Below are positions 33,736 through 44,640 of a stretch of DNA of 64,000 bases, one piece after another; the stretch's first letter is position 1, and every line of letters begins with the position of its first letter. The translations under genes were made by a program, and so were the position numbers. Where the stretch lies: the NCBI RefSeq assembly GCF_003597395.2, contig NC_133778.1:17971529-18035528 (forward strand), in the 5' to 3' direction. A model generated the notes under the pieces. The model worked only from the letters and a program-made list of their open reading frames with translations, had not been told where the DNA came from and did not search any database. Source of the DNA: Chelonoidis abingdonii. Lineage: Eukaryota > Chordata > Testudines > Testudinidae.

Positions 33736-34830
33736 ACGGAATGAATTTTGAAGCACTGAGCAACATCAACCTCCGTGAAGTCAATGGGTGACGAGGAAAT
33801 TCAGTGCTTTGCAGGATTAGCCTCTGTCTCTGTAATAACTTCTCCTCTCAAGGTGCTTTGTCCCTAATGAGCCCTTCAAAAATGAACACAATGTATCTCC
33901 CTCATGTTCTCTGTCAAGTTTTCAAACCTAAAGTAACACACTTTATGCCTTTAATATGAATAAGAACACACGAGATCATCGACAGGAAGTCAATACAGTA
34001 TTAACAGTCTCAACAAGAATTATGTGCAAGCATCAGACCATAGTCAATAATCCCTGGGCCCAGCTGATGGCCCCTTGGGGCTGTGGGCAGCCTATACAGG
34101 AGCACCACTGAAGTAGCATCAGGGAGTTGACTAGTACTAGAATGGCTACAGGATAAATTCAAGGCAAAGGTGGCTTAAAGCTGCCTTTTCACCCCTTATC
34201 CTCAGACGTGGGTTAAATTTAGACCCAACCAAAGAATCTGGCTCCAATGATCTATTTTACAATTATGCATGCATTACCATATGATGTTTTTATCTGTATA
34301 CATACAGACATATGCGCACACACTCACAGCCAGTGCCCTGTTACATCTCAATACACCTTTTACAGCTTTTAAAACTGAGAGTTGTCATTGCAGGTCACTT
34401 GCTTGCTCCTAGTAAGGTGCCCTACAGGAAGGCTTCCTGCTCTGAGGCAGAAGAGCAGGTAGAGGGATACCCGGTCAGGGAAAGAAGATAGAGAGGTTGA
34501 TTCCATATCTGTAAGGCAAAGGGCATAAAAAGGAGATGCTTGCAGGGAGCAGGGGCTGGCTATTGGGAAGGACTGGGAAGCCCTGGAGATGTGAGCAAAG
34601 GCAAGACTCTGCAGGGCTGTGAGGCTCCTTTGAGGTGCATGGGTTTGTTTTGAACCTTTTGTTAATAGTGAAAAACCCTAAAAAGAGAATTGGAGCTGTG
34701 CCTTCAGAGTGTGATTTCACCTGCCCTGGCTGGTGTTTTCTAACTTGTTTCAAGCCTATTTCTTGGTCTCTAACAGAACCAAATATCATCAAAACAATCT
34801 ACAACTAGCTTTCTCCTTAACAGATTATTC
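33736..34830. other. Unassigned DNA
   Basis: At 33742-33825 GTGAAGTCAATGGGTGACG and TTCAGTGCTTTGCAGGATTA resemble an old sauropsid repeat. A CACACACTCACA run lies near 34315. The minus-strand frame 34475-34792 has no domain. Confidence 0.4.
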
Positions 34831-34835
34831 CATGC

Positions 34836-35334
34836 TGTGACGAAGTGGGACTGTTCTTAATGTTTCTTCTGAATACTGTGTGGGTACCTCAGTTTCCCCT
34901 ATGCGTTTCCTAAGTCTCTGGGGGGTGAGATTGTTGCAGAGCAAAGGGCAAGTGTGCATAAATGGCCGGCACTCTGTCTCCTGGCAACTAATGGCCAGGG
35001 CCCTTCCCCCCAGGCAAGGGAATAGCTAAAGGTGTTGGAGAACAAAGAGATCAGGTGACCTCCTGGCCTGGGAAAGAGGAAAAGGCCAGAAAGGAGGGGC
35101 TGGAGAGTTTCAGTCTTGAGCTGGCTGGGGCTTCTTAGAGAACCCCGAGGTTGGGGGGTAAGTTCCCTACTACCCTGAAGGACCTGACTAAAGGGGTCTT
35201 ATGCCTAAAAGCTCTGGTGTGGACTGTGTTCCTGTCACCTAATAAACCTTCTGTTCTACTGCCTGGCTGAGAGTCACGGTGAATTGCAGGAAGCCAGGGG
35301 TGCAGGGCTTTGTCTCCCCCCAAACTCCGTGACA
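34836..35334 (+). mobile_element. Solo LTR, 499 bp, with 5-bp target duplication
   Basis: Starts TGTGACGAAG and ends CTCCGTGACA, giving inverted TGTGACG/CGTGACA termini with one mismatch. Flanked by perfect CATGC at 34831-34835 and 35335-35339. An AATAAA signal at 35241-35246 near the 3' end supports plus orientation. No internal coding region remains. The 5-bp duplication and TG...CA ends identify retroviral-type integration. Confidence 0.85.
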
Positions 35335-35339
35335 CATGC

Positions 35340-37203
35340 ACACACACACTGCTCACTATTACAGTGAAACCAGAATTGATTATTAACTGCAGTAGCTGCC
35401 ATTGGCTTCATCTTCAATTCTACTGGTTAACTAAGAACTGAACTGCTAGCGATAACTAAATTTAAGGGATTACTGCTTAATCCAGTCAGTGCCACCCTTC
35501 ATAATTAACAGTAAAGATCAAACAAATGCAAAGCAGACACAGGAATAAAAATAAGACTGACTGTCCTAAGCACGCTGTCTATTTTAGTATTTTAGTAACC
35601 TTTTGGAAGCAGTTTGTATGAAAAGTGCTAGGTATTATTATTAATTATTATTAATTATTGCACGAACTGCTAAAAATGATTGATGCTGTTCCATGAGCAA
35701 CTACACAATTCTTTCTTCAAAGTTTTTTTCCTCTGCACAATATTACTGTGTACAGTTTTTACTATGCAAAGATGTATATTAATAGCGCTGGCAATCTATT
35801 TCTTACAATAAAACCTTATTTAAAAACGTTATGAAAAGTAAATACTACATAAGACAATGTTTGAGAAATGAGCTGGAGTTGGAATATCAATTACCTGCTG
35901 CTACCCTTAAAAACTGACATCTTAGCAAAGAAAGATGAGGGGATTTAAATAATAATAATAAAAAATTCTCAGTTCTGCTGAGGATTATAGATCCTCCCTC
36001 CCCCACAGACCTAAACCCAGAAAGTAGAGCAAGATGCACGTGGTAAGCAGTGGAGTTAGAGCAGAAAAAAACCTTGGTAAATCTATGAGTTATTTCATTT
36101 TGTATTTTCCAGTGAGTCACCAATAACCTATTCTTACTTCCCTCCAGGTTTGTTGCATAGCTAGTAAAAGGGGGCATACAGTTGTTCACTAATCCTCCTT
36201 TACTGCCTCATCTGCTGAACTGTAAGTTAGAGGGGCAGATGTATCATCTGGGAAGTTTTCCAAATTCATCAACTCCTTGGCACAGTGATTTCAGCGTGTC
36301 CATTGCCAGCACTGGCTGTTATGCCCATAAAAACCTAACTCCTGGAGGGAAAGAATTAAGAAATGAGGCACTCAACAGTGGCTGCAGGTTTCTTCAGTCA
36401 CAATGAAGAACTAAAAGAACCATAGTAACTGCTAATGCTTTTCAGTCCCTAGTACACTCAAGGGTTTTCCCAAAAACATCTGCAGACCATTGTCATGAAC
36501 AGGGCTTGAGAAATGTACACACACTAGCTGGGGGACTAAACATAGCAGTGAGAGGGAGATAAAGACTTGTGATGAGGGCACACAGCAAGATCTGAATTTG
36601 TACATTTGTAAATATGTAGCCCAATTGTTTTAGAATCACATGAGCAGTTTCTTCTTACTAATGGGTGACACAGGCTCTCAAGCCACTCCTAGTGCTTTCT
36701 GCAATGGACTCAGTCTGTCGGCTGTAATCAGTCACCACATTGGATCAACGTTACTTCTTGAGGAGCCCTTTGCTTAGAAGGCCTTATATGCATGGAAACT
36801 GCCTGACCCATTTGCAGGATTCAACCGTTTTCTTTAGATCAGAGAATTTCCATAGTAGAAACTGAAGTTTTATCAGCCAAATACAGGTCCTTTGAGCATT
36901 TTGCTTTACGTTGAAAAGCAATGAGCAGGCAAGCAATCCTTGTTTTAGAGATTAACAATGTCAAAATTCCCAAGATTCTAAATGTTAAATTCACCTGACT
37001 TACTGCTCCCAAGGTGACGCTTAACGTGAAAGAGTCCTGAGCATCCACAGTTCCAACAGAAGTGAATGGGAGCTGGAAGACCTCAGTACTTCTAAATATC
37101 AGGCCTTTTCTTCTGGCTACATCTATTGCACACTCAGTTATATTTAAGATTTTACCATCACTGCTCATTTAGAAAAACTCGAGGTACTATTTCTTAATCT
37201 TAC
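35340..37203. other. Unassigned DNA
   Basis: An ATTATTAATT low-complexity run is at about 35635-35660 and AATAATAATAATAA at about 35948-35962. No element or exon is recognised. The 109-residue minus-strand frame at 36839-37168 has no identifiable domain, and its neighbours are noncoding. Confidence 0.45.
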
Positions 37204-38387
37204 TGTGACAGGCTGCCCCCCTAGGATGCCACCTGACGTGCAAAGATACCGCTGAGCCCGCCTGTTATGCCAGTTTGGGCCCCCTTTTTACCTGTCTTGC
37301 TGAGCCAGGCTATTAAGCCTCTTCCAACACACACACAGGCAGGACCACACCCAACTGCAGAACGAAACAGACACTGAGATCAGTTCTGGGAAAGCTCAGC
37401 TTAGGGGACTTGCCCCAGCACACAAGTGTCCACTCCCTTGGAGTGCAGATCCACAGATATATTATGAAATCCCCCTCCTCCCTCAATGTGGAGGAAAGTA
37501 TCTGCAACCTCTCTTCCCCCCACATTAGAAATTACAGACACTGGGTTTACTAATAAACAGAACAAATTTAATGAACTATATAAGGCAGATTTTAAGTGGT
37601 AAAAGGGCTAGCAAACAGAACATAGCAGATTACTAAACAAATGAAACCAAACACGCAGACTAAGCTAGTTTCACTAAAGAAACTGGTTACAAATAGTATT
37701 TCTCACCCTAGATATTGTTGCAGGCAGATTACAGAAAGTCTTGAAAGGCAGCTGCACTGGTCTCCCTCTTGAGACCTCAGGTATTATTACTCACAAGCTA
37801 GATGCCCTCCCAGCTTGAGCTCAACCCTTCTTCCCCTAGTTTTTTACTTCCAGGTGTTTTTTCAGTGTCTTTTTGGGTGGGGAGGCAGAGGAGAACCATG
37901 TCACTCCCCTGCCTTATATAGCTCTTGTGTAAGGTGGGAACCCTTTGTCTTCTAGTGGAAAACCACTGGTATTCCAAAAGAGGAGGAGGGGTATCCAGTA
38001 GCAGGTGACTCGGACTCATATCTCTGCATGGCTGTGGCAACCATTGCTCGTAGGCTGTCTCCAGCGTCCACAGGAAAACTAAGTCCTTTCAGAGTCCATT
38101 GTCTCTGCTAATGGCCCATTAGCCTTGTCTGGCTTTTTCACTGTTGTACCTCAAGGGCTGGTTGGGGGTGACATCCAAAGTAACACATTTGAAATACACA
38201 TACGTAGTTAATATTCCCAACTTCAGATACAGAAATGTTACAGGCAGACACATGGGATAATCACATTCAGCAAATCACAACCTTCCCAATGATATCTCAC
38301 ATGAACCATCTTGCATAAAGTGTATCTCAGTTATGTCATTCATATCATAAGCATCTTTTCATAAAGAATATGGAGTGAAACGTCACA
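37204..38387 (-). mobile_element. Probable solo LTR, 1.18 kb
   Basis: The block begins TGTGACAGG and ends ACGTCACA, so the inverted terminus is TGTGAC/GTCACA. On the minus strand a promoter-like TATATAAGGC lies at about 37911-37922. The 5-bp flanks CTTAC and CATTC do not match well (3 of 5), so a duplication is not proven. Orientation follows from the TATA box. The sequence has the look of a long turtle LTR that I recall only in general terms. Open frames inside (37313-37525, 37798-38040) are noncoding. Confidence 0.6.
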
Positions 38388-38658
38388 CATTCACTCACAG
38401 CATTGCTGCTAGGAGCAGAGATTGAGTGGTTTGGAGTATCAGAAAGAGTGTTTTAAGTACTTATGTATTCTATGCTGATTTACATCCCCTTTCCAGCGTG
38501 ATTACACCGGGCGTATATTATTTTAGAATATGGTTGTGTGTGTGTATGCGTGTATTCCTATAAATATGCTTGCAATGTCAGCAATCTAATCTATAGTTAT
38601 TTTGATTTGATGTAGTTCTATCCAATGCCTTAGTTGCACATACTATGCACGGAGTCAA

Positions 38659-38787
38659 GTATCAGAGGGGTAGCTGTGTTAGTCTGGATCTGTAAAAGCA
38701 GCAAAGAATCCTGTGGCACCTTATAGACTAATAGACGTTTTGGAGCATGAGCTTTTGTGGGTGAATACCCACTTCATCAGATGCATG
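38659..38787. repeat. Penelope-like element, terminal-repeat fragment
   Basis: The piece runs from TATCAGAGGGGTAGCTGTGT through GCAAAGAATCCTGTGGCACC and GGAGCATGAGC to TTCATCAGATGCATG. It matches one arm plus the outer tail of the hairpin at 41232-41440, so it is the terminal repeat of the same Penelope subfamily without any body. It may be an extreme 5' truncation or a single-arm remnant. Confidence 0.7.
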
Positions 38788-39570
38788 TCAACTACGCACG
38801 TGAAAACATACCAGTTTATGACCTATATATACAAACTGAGCCCAAACCTAATTCACAGCAGGTGGGACACTTTCTCTGGCAGACTACAGGGGCCATAAAC
38901 TATTAATTTATGCAGAAGTTAAAAGTTTCATTTAAAAATAATTGTTTCTAGTCATGATAGTTGCTATTCAGAACCTGGTGGGCAGAGGTGAAACTGACAG
39001 GAATTAAGCAGCTGCTTGGTAAAGCTAGGGGTAGCAGCAAGTGGTGGGCCTGGAGATATTCATGGGCAAGGAAGATCCCAAAATTGAGGTGTTCTCTCCC
39101 TTCCTCCCCCCACATCAGCCAGTAGGCTCTAGTGGGGTGTGTATGTATGTGGCACAGTACTGCAGACCTCTCCACAGCCTTCATAGCATGCAGGAAGCTT
39201 TGAAGGCAGATCAGAAAGTTCCCTGTCCCTTTGACTTCACAGAGGGAGGTGGACTATTACATCCCCAAGACAGTTTCAATTAACAACTCTCTTTGAGAAA
39301 TGTCTGACCTCTTCACATCGCCAGCAGACTGGGTGGCAGGTCAGACTGAGTTCTCATTTACGTCAGTGCGAAGTGGGTATAAATGCTACCAAATCTGAAC
39401 GGCAGCATTTTGCATCCACACAGCACAAGTATAAATGGCAACAACAAGGTGCAAGCCAAATAAGGGAGAATCAGAGACAAGGTGTTTACGAGTTTTCCTG
39501 CCCTCAAGCCTGAAAATGATAGAAGAGCACCTGCAGCAGAAAGCTCTGACTCAAGGCAGAATTCTGGTGG
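38788..39570. other. Unassigned DNA
   Basis: No element or exon recognised. Overlapping open frames on both strands at 38948-39283 are of similar length and lack domains. Confidence 0.45.
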
Positions 39571-40025
39571 TGTTAGGTTCTTGGGAGGCTACAGGCCTAC
39601 CCAGGGTGGTCTGCAAGAACGAGGCCCACACACACTGTGAGTTATTTGGTTTTAATGAAGGTAAAGTGACACACCCGCAACGGGGACTCCGGGCATTGCT
39701 GTCACGGAGGCGGGGAACCCAGTGCACTGAAGCTCGGCCTGGTATGGAGTCCAAAGGCGGGACCGAAGCCGTTCAGATATATATACAGGGTGCAAAAACA
39801 GCTCATACATATGCAGATAGAGGCTTTCTACGAGTCTGCCCGCCCCTTGGCTGAAGGCCAGGGACTTTCCACAGACTCTTGGCCTAGGGCCATACAAAGC
39901 GGTTCTTACTGGTTTGCGCAGGTTATGCTAGCATGCTGTGACCTACAACAACCTTTATACTGGCAGCTGTGTCTTCCAATAACCTATCGCCAAGAAAGCG
40001 TAAACACCCTAGGTAGGCCGTAACA
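39571..40025 (-). mobile_element. Probable solo LTR, 455 bp
   Basis: The termini are TGTTAGG and GGCCGTAACA, giving TGTTA/TAACA inverted ends. On the minus strand a GC-box-like GGGGCGGG (about 39838-39846) precedes TGTATATATATCTG (about 39775-39789), and an AT-rich polyadenylation-like region lies near 39645-39660. That is the order expected of U3 then R on the minus strand. No matching target duplication was seen. The 139-residue plus-strand frame 39435-39854 begins outside and ends inside this block and is not a gene. Confidence 0.55.
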
Positions 40026-41219
40026 CAGTCTTCCGCAGTCCCCTACAAGTGGGGACATGAAACGTGGCAGGTTAGGAACAAGTGCAGACAGGCATAAGAA
40101 AAAGGGCTGTGATTTTCAGCTGGAACATGCAAGTGGTGAACACCCTCCAATCACTCATGCTGACATTGCACCATTCCCAGGATGAGTATTTCAGTCGGCA
40201 ACAGATTGAGACCTCTGCGTGTGTGCCTCCTTTTAGTCCACTGTAATCTGAAAGCCAACACATTCAGTCTCAAAAGAGGGGGGTGGGAGTGTTCATTTTA
40301 GACATTAAAAGACCATACGCAAAACAGAAATATTAATTACAGCTCTTAAAAATCTGAATGGTTTTACTAAATGTTACACTAATAAAACATTTTCCTGTTT
40401 TTAATACGCTTGTGGTATTTTGCCATACCCCAATGGGATTGGCTTCACTGAATTAAATACAGAACAACATCTAGTAACGTCTAGCAACAGGAAGAAATTC
40501 CAGCAACATAAAACTCTGGTTAGCAAAGTTTATGTAATGGGAAGATAAAAGAAAAACCCTGTGATGAACTGGGGCTATGTCTGTACAATTTATGAATTGT
40601 GATTGATATTGTGAAATTGTATTATGAAACACACATGTATTATGAGTGCCTAGACATGCGTGGATCCACCATCACTGACAAGCCCTGTAGAAAGTACACA
40701 TCAGACAGATACAACAGAAGGTGCTTAGGGTGTAAAGACCCTATTCAGGTGCAAACATCTGGAAAAGTGGGTGAGCTGTTTCCTTAGAAAACCATTTTAG
40801 CTGATTCCTCGAACAGGGAATATAGGAGCAGTGGAAACTTACCAGGAGTAGAACAAGAGAGACCAGGTGAGCAGAAGGGGTTTAAATAAAGAAAAAACAT
40901 GGGAACAGAGGGGCCAAACAGGAAGAGGAAGCATGAGGCAGGAGACAGAAAGGTCTACAGCTGCTTTTTCTGCTCCAGGAACACATGGAAGCTATAAAGT
41001 TGGATTAACAGGCTGGTGGAGGATTCCCTGAGTAATGTAACACTGCTGTAGTGGCTCCAATGCCTCTTACCATCCCCCTGAATAGGGATGTATATGGAGA
41101 AAGGGGACATTGCCCCAGTATCCCTGGATGCCAGAACAACCCCTTTGCAGATTTATGTAAATTGGAGCAGATCTGAAGCTTCTCTAATCTACATCAGAGA
41201 CTCATCTGTAGAGGAAAGA
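40026..41219. other. Unassigned DNA
   Basis: No repeat family is recognised. A purine-rich stretch with GGAACAGAGGGGCC occurs around 40840-40960. The frame 40599-40787 is Cys/Arg-rich but has no supporting structure. Confidence 0.45.
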
Positions 41220-41231
41220 AAGGTAAATAAA

Positions 41232-41440
41232 AGTAGCAAAGAGTCCTGTGGCACCTTATAGACTAACAGACGTATTGGAGATGTATTGGAGCATGAGCTT
41301 TCGTGGGTGAATACATGCATGCATCCGAGGAAGTGGGTATTCACCCACGAAAGTTCATGCTCCAATACGTCTGTTAGTCTATAAGGTGCCACAGGACTCT
41401 GCTGCTTTTACAGATCCAGACTAACACGGCTACCCCTCTG
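41232..41440. mobile_element. Penelope terminal-repeat hairpin with 12-bp target duplication
   Basis: The two arms (about 41228-41314 and 41337-41412) are near-perfect reverse complements, sharing GTCCTGTGGCACCTTATAGA and TTTCGTGGGTGAATAC, around a 22-bp loop containing ATGCATGCATCC. The right side extends beyond the arm into CTAACACGGCTACCCCTCTG, the outer tail of Penelope terminal repeats. The left arm has an 11-bp internal duplication (ATGTATTGGAG). A perfect 12-bp direct repeat AAGGTAAATAAA flanks the unit (41220-41231 and 41441-41452). It therefore inserted as this unit and contains no coding body. Confidence 0.85.
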
Positions 41441-41452
41441 AAGGTAAATAAA

Positions 41453-42183
41453 GGTATTGTAAGGCTCCTTTGCCTCCATTCGCTAGTTATGCTGAGCACA
41501 GTTCAGACACAGCCCAAAATCATGGCTTGCTCTGCTGAGGTTGGACTCTCCTTATTGTCCTGCAGTGTTCCCTACACCAGCAGATTCATAGGGTCAGGAG
41601 AAGAACATTGTTAGGGGGACTCTTGACACCTAAAAACCTCCTCAGGAACCCTGCTCTAGCAAACCAGACAATGAGCAAACATTTCTTTCTTGCCGAGGCT
41701 TGTCCATCATTATGTCACCCTCCTTCCCTGCCACTGGAGAGGTTGCTTACAGAGGGTGAAATACTGGCACGTTTTAAATCAGTTCAAGTTGTGCTATTGA
41801 CTCAATGGGCCAGCATTTCGTTCTTTCTCCATCTCAATGCCAAAACGTAAAAGGGGCCAAACTAATTACTGTCTGGTGCTGTTGGCAAGAAAAGTTATAG
41901 GTGGGAAGGTGTTTTTATGTGAAAAAAAATGCCCTTCTCAGGGCTGAAGTGACTGCCTGTTCTCTTCCATGGTGGAAGATAACCCAGCCAAGCAACCTAG
42001 GAGAGCTGTGAAGAGGGCAGGTCAACAGATCTCCTGGTAGCCAGTCTCTAGTCTCTGGCAGTGAGGATTATCGGTGAGGCCCGCCAGCCATGCATTCAGA
42101 GAAGATTCTAAAGAAGTTGTTGCTATTTACTCAAATTAAATGATACAGCAGATTTTGTTAACTCAAAGTTCTTGTCTAACAAC
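41453..42183. other. Unassigned DNA
   Basis: No element or exon recognised. Confidence 0.45.
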
Positions 42184-42191
42184 CGTTAGAG

Positions 42192-42498
42192 TAGGGGTAG
42201 GCAACCTATGGCATGTGTGCCGAAGGCGGCACACAAGCTGATTTTCAGTGGCACTCACACTGCCCAATTCCTGCCCACCGGTCTGGGGGCTCTGCATTTT
42301 AATTTAATTTTAAATGAAGCTTCTTAAACATTTTGAAAACCTTATTTACTTTACATACAACAGTTTAGTTATATATTATAGACTTATAGAAAGAGACCTT
42401 CTAAAAATGTTAAAATGTATTACTGGCACGTGACACCTTAAATCAGAGTGAATAAATGAAGAACTGGCACACTTCTTCTGAAAGATTGCTGACCCCTG
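42192..42498. mobile_element. hAT (Charlie-like) MITE, copy 2
   Basis: Same family as 24257-24549. The ends are TAGGGGTAGGCAACCT (first base changed from C) and a right end whose complement begins CAGGGGTCAGCAATCT. Flanks CGTTAGAG (42184-42191) and CATTAGAA (42499-42506) form a diverged 8-bp duplication around TTAGA. It is slightly longer than copy 1 because of an extra GTGCCGAAGGCGGCAC palindrome near the left end. Confidence 0.8.
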
Positions 42499-42506
42499 CA
42501 TTAGAA

Positions 42507-43300
42507 GCACAAGAACTAATAAATGTCTAGCCTGTCACCTTCTGAGTCAGTGAAAAATTTAAGTCATCATGTAAAAGCACAATTCAGTAGGGAGAAAGAT
42601 TGCTGTATCAGTCCCAATTTTTGTACAGCATTATTATAATCAACATCTGGAATACCCAGTCTAAGTTTCCCTTGCTAAATCAGGAAACATTAGAATTTGA
42701 TAAGTTCACTCATTCTGCTTCCTAGCTTCCATGCTTACTCATTAACAGCTTATTGCATCAGAAAAGTTCGAGTAGGAAGATATGTTTTTTCTATAACAAA
42801 AGTTTCGAAATTCATAGTCAATACCTTTAGTACTAGGGCAAGTAAAGGATCATCTCATTCATATTCTTCCTTAAGACCTAGTGAAAGTTAGAGGCCTAGG
42901 ATTTATTCTCTCAAGCCTCCAATCTATGATTAAATGTAACATTATCCTGTATTAAGATACCATGAAGATTCTTACAGTTCAGTGCTGTTCTGTTCCTGTC
43001 CCTTCGGCATGGTGTACGCACAGTTTTTGTACTAGTATAGCTATGTGGGTTAGGGGTGTGATTTTTTTTGGTAACAGTGTAGTTATACTGTGATGCAGGC
43101 AGAACAAGTCCCAGCTCGTGCCAAGGCCCGAAGGCCTCACTGAACTGACAAATGCAGAGCTGGAAACCAGTCCGGCTCACCTATGTGTTCGTATTGTTAA
43201 CACAAGTATTAGATTTATAAAAATGAGTTGAGTGTTTAGATTTTATGAAATGCTTGTGAGTTGCTTCATATGTTAATCTCACTTATAATATCCGTGCGCC
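42507..43300. other. Unassigned DNA, repeat-like in its right half
   Basis: The interval 42960-43290 has a repeat-like texture, with GTACTAGTATAGCTATGTGGG resembling a hAT-like interior and TAAGTATTAGATTTATAAAA resembling another turtle repeat, but neither has paired ends that I could fix. No coding region. Confidence 0.35.
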
Positions 43301-43350
43301 ATGCTATAGGGTACCAGATATCAGAGGGGTAGCCCTGTTAGTCTGTATCC

Positions 43351-43512
43351 ACAAAAACAACAAGGAGCCCAGTGGCACTTTAAAGACTATCAGATTTATT
43401 TGGGCATAAGATTTCATGGGTAAAAAGCTCACTTCTTCAGATGCCTGGAGTGAAAATTACAGATACAGGCATAAATATATATTGGCACATGAAGAAAAGG
43501 GAGTTACCTCCT
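43351..43512. repeat. Left inverted terminal repeat of the Penelope-like element
   Basis: Runs from ACAAAAACAACAAGGAGCCC through AGATTTATTTGGGCATAAG and CTGGAGTGAAAATTACAG to GAAAAGGGAGTTACC. It is the reverse complement of the right end with scattered substitutions and a 3-bp indel in CTTCTTCAG versus CTTCAG. Confidence 0.85.
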
Positions 43513-44177
43513 AGTTGTCTTCGAGACACCATTGACTTCCTGAGGAAACTACAATGCACTGGTGATCTTCCTGAAAACACCATCCTGGCCACCATGGATG
43601 TAGAAGCTCTTTACATCAATATTCCACATGAGGATGGACTACACGCTGTCAGGAACAGTATCCCTGGTGTAGCCACGGCACATCTGATGGCTGAGCTTTG
43701 TGACTTTGTCCTCATCCACAACCATTTCAGATTTGGGGACAACCTATACCGTCAAGTCAGCGGCACTGCTGGGGTACCTGCATGGCCCCACAGTATGCCA
43801 ACATTTTTACAGCTGACTTAGAACAATGTTTCCTCAGCTCTCATCCCCTAGTGCCCCTCCTTTACTTACGTTACATTGATGACATCTTCATCATATGGAC
43901 CCATGGGAAGGAGGCCGTTGAAGAATTTCACCTGGATTTCAACAATTTCCACCCTACCATCAACCTCAGCCTGGACCAGTCCACACAAGAGATCCACTTC
44001 CTGGGCACTACACTGCACATAAGTGATGGTCACATGAACATGACCCTATACTGGAAACCTACTGACCACTATACTTACCTATATGCCTTCAGCTTCCATC
44101 CAGGAGACAATCACATGATCCACTGTCTACAGCCAAGCCTTAAGATACAACCGCATTTGCTCCAATGTCTCAGATAG
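43501..44177 (+). pseudogene. Penelope-like reverse transcriptase remnant
   Basis: Two overlapping frames cover the RT. Frame one (43441-43821) has LPENTILATMDVEALYINIPH, with the first catalytic aspartate in the 'D-V-x-x-L-Y-x-N-I' block. Frame two (43782-44177) has MAPQYANIFTADLEQ and then LYLRYIDDIFIIW, whose Y-I-D-D is the catalytic box, followed by a QEIHFLGT segment. The switch near 43780-43800 is a frameshift. The 'Y-I-D-D' and 'A-P-x-Y-A-N' wording is typical of Penelope RTs, which are related to telomerase RT. Confidence 0.85.
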
Positions 44178-44264
44178 AGATCTTATAGGTGTTTGTCTCT
44201 ATCAAGCATTGTTAAAACTCTAATACACACCTGGAGAAGTGAGGAAACAGATTGACAGAGCGAC

Positions 44265-44640
44265 ATGGCACCCAGAAATCACCTACGACAGGACAGGGCC
44301 CACAAGGAAAATAACAGAACACCACTGGCTATCACATACAGCCCCCATCTAAAACCTACCTCTCCAGCGCATCATCAAGAATCTACAACCTATCCTGGAA
44401 CACGATTCCCCACTCTCACAAGCCTTGGGCGGCAGGCTAGTCTTTGCTTACAGACAGCCCCCCAACCTGAAGCAAATACTCACCAGCAACTACACACCAC
44501 ACCACAGAAACACTAACCCAGGAACCAAAACCTGTAACAAACCCTGTTGCCTTCTCTGTCCCCATATCTACTCTAGTGACACCATCATAGGACCCAATCA
44601 CACCAGCCACACCATCAGAGACTCATTCACTTGCACATCT
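44265..44640 (+). pseudogene. Penelope-like linker region, frameshifted
   Basis: Basic, Pro-rich frames (44265-44516 and 44425-44709) include YRQPPNLKQILT and a NPGTKTCNKPCCLLCPH cysteine cluster, which matches the linker between RT and the GIY-YIG domain. A conserved cysteine motif in this position is known in Penelope proteins. Interrupted by at least one frameshift. Confidence 0.7.

Noticed and set aside
31200..33740. Host reverse-transcriptase-like gene
   Set aside because: The motifs match CR1 ORF2 with multiple frame breaks and a CR1 3' tail, so it is a LINE fragment.
36839..37168. 109-residue minus-strand frame
   Set aside because: Considered as a possible exon, but no recognisable domain or supporting neighbouring exon was found.
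39435..39854. 139-residue plus-strand open frame
   Set aside because: It starts in unassigned DNA and runs into an LTR-like block on the opposite strand. There is no domain, and opposing frames of similar length exist.
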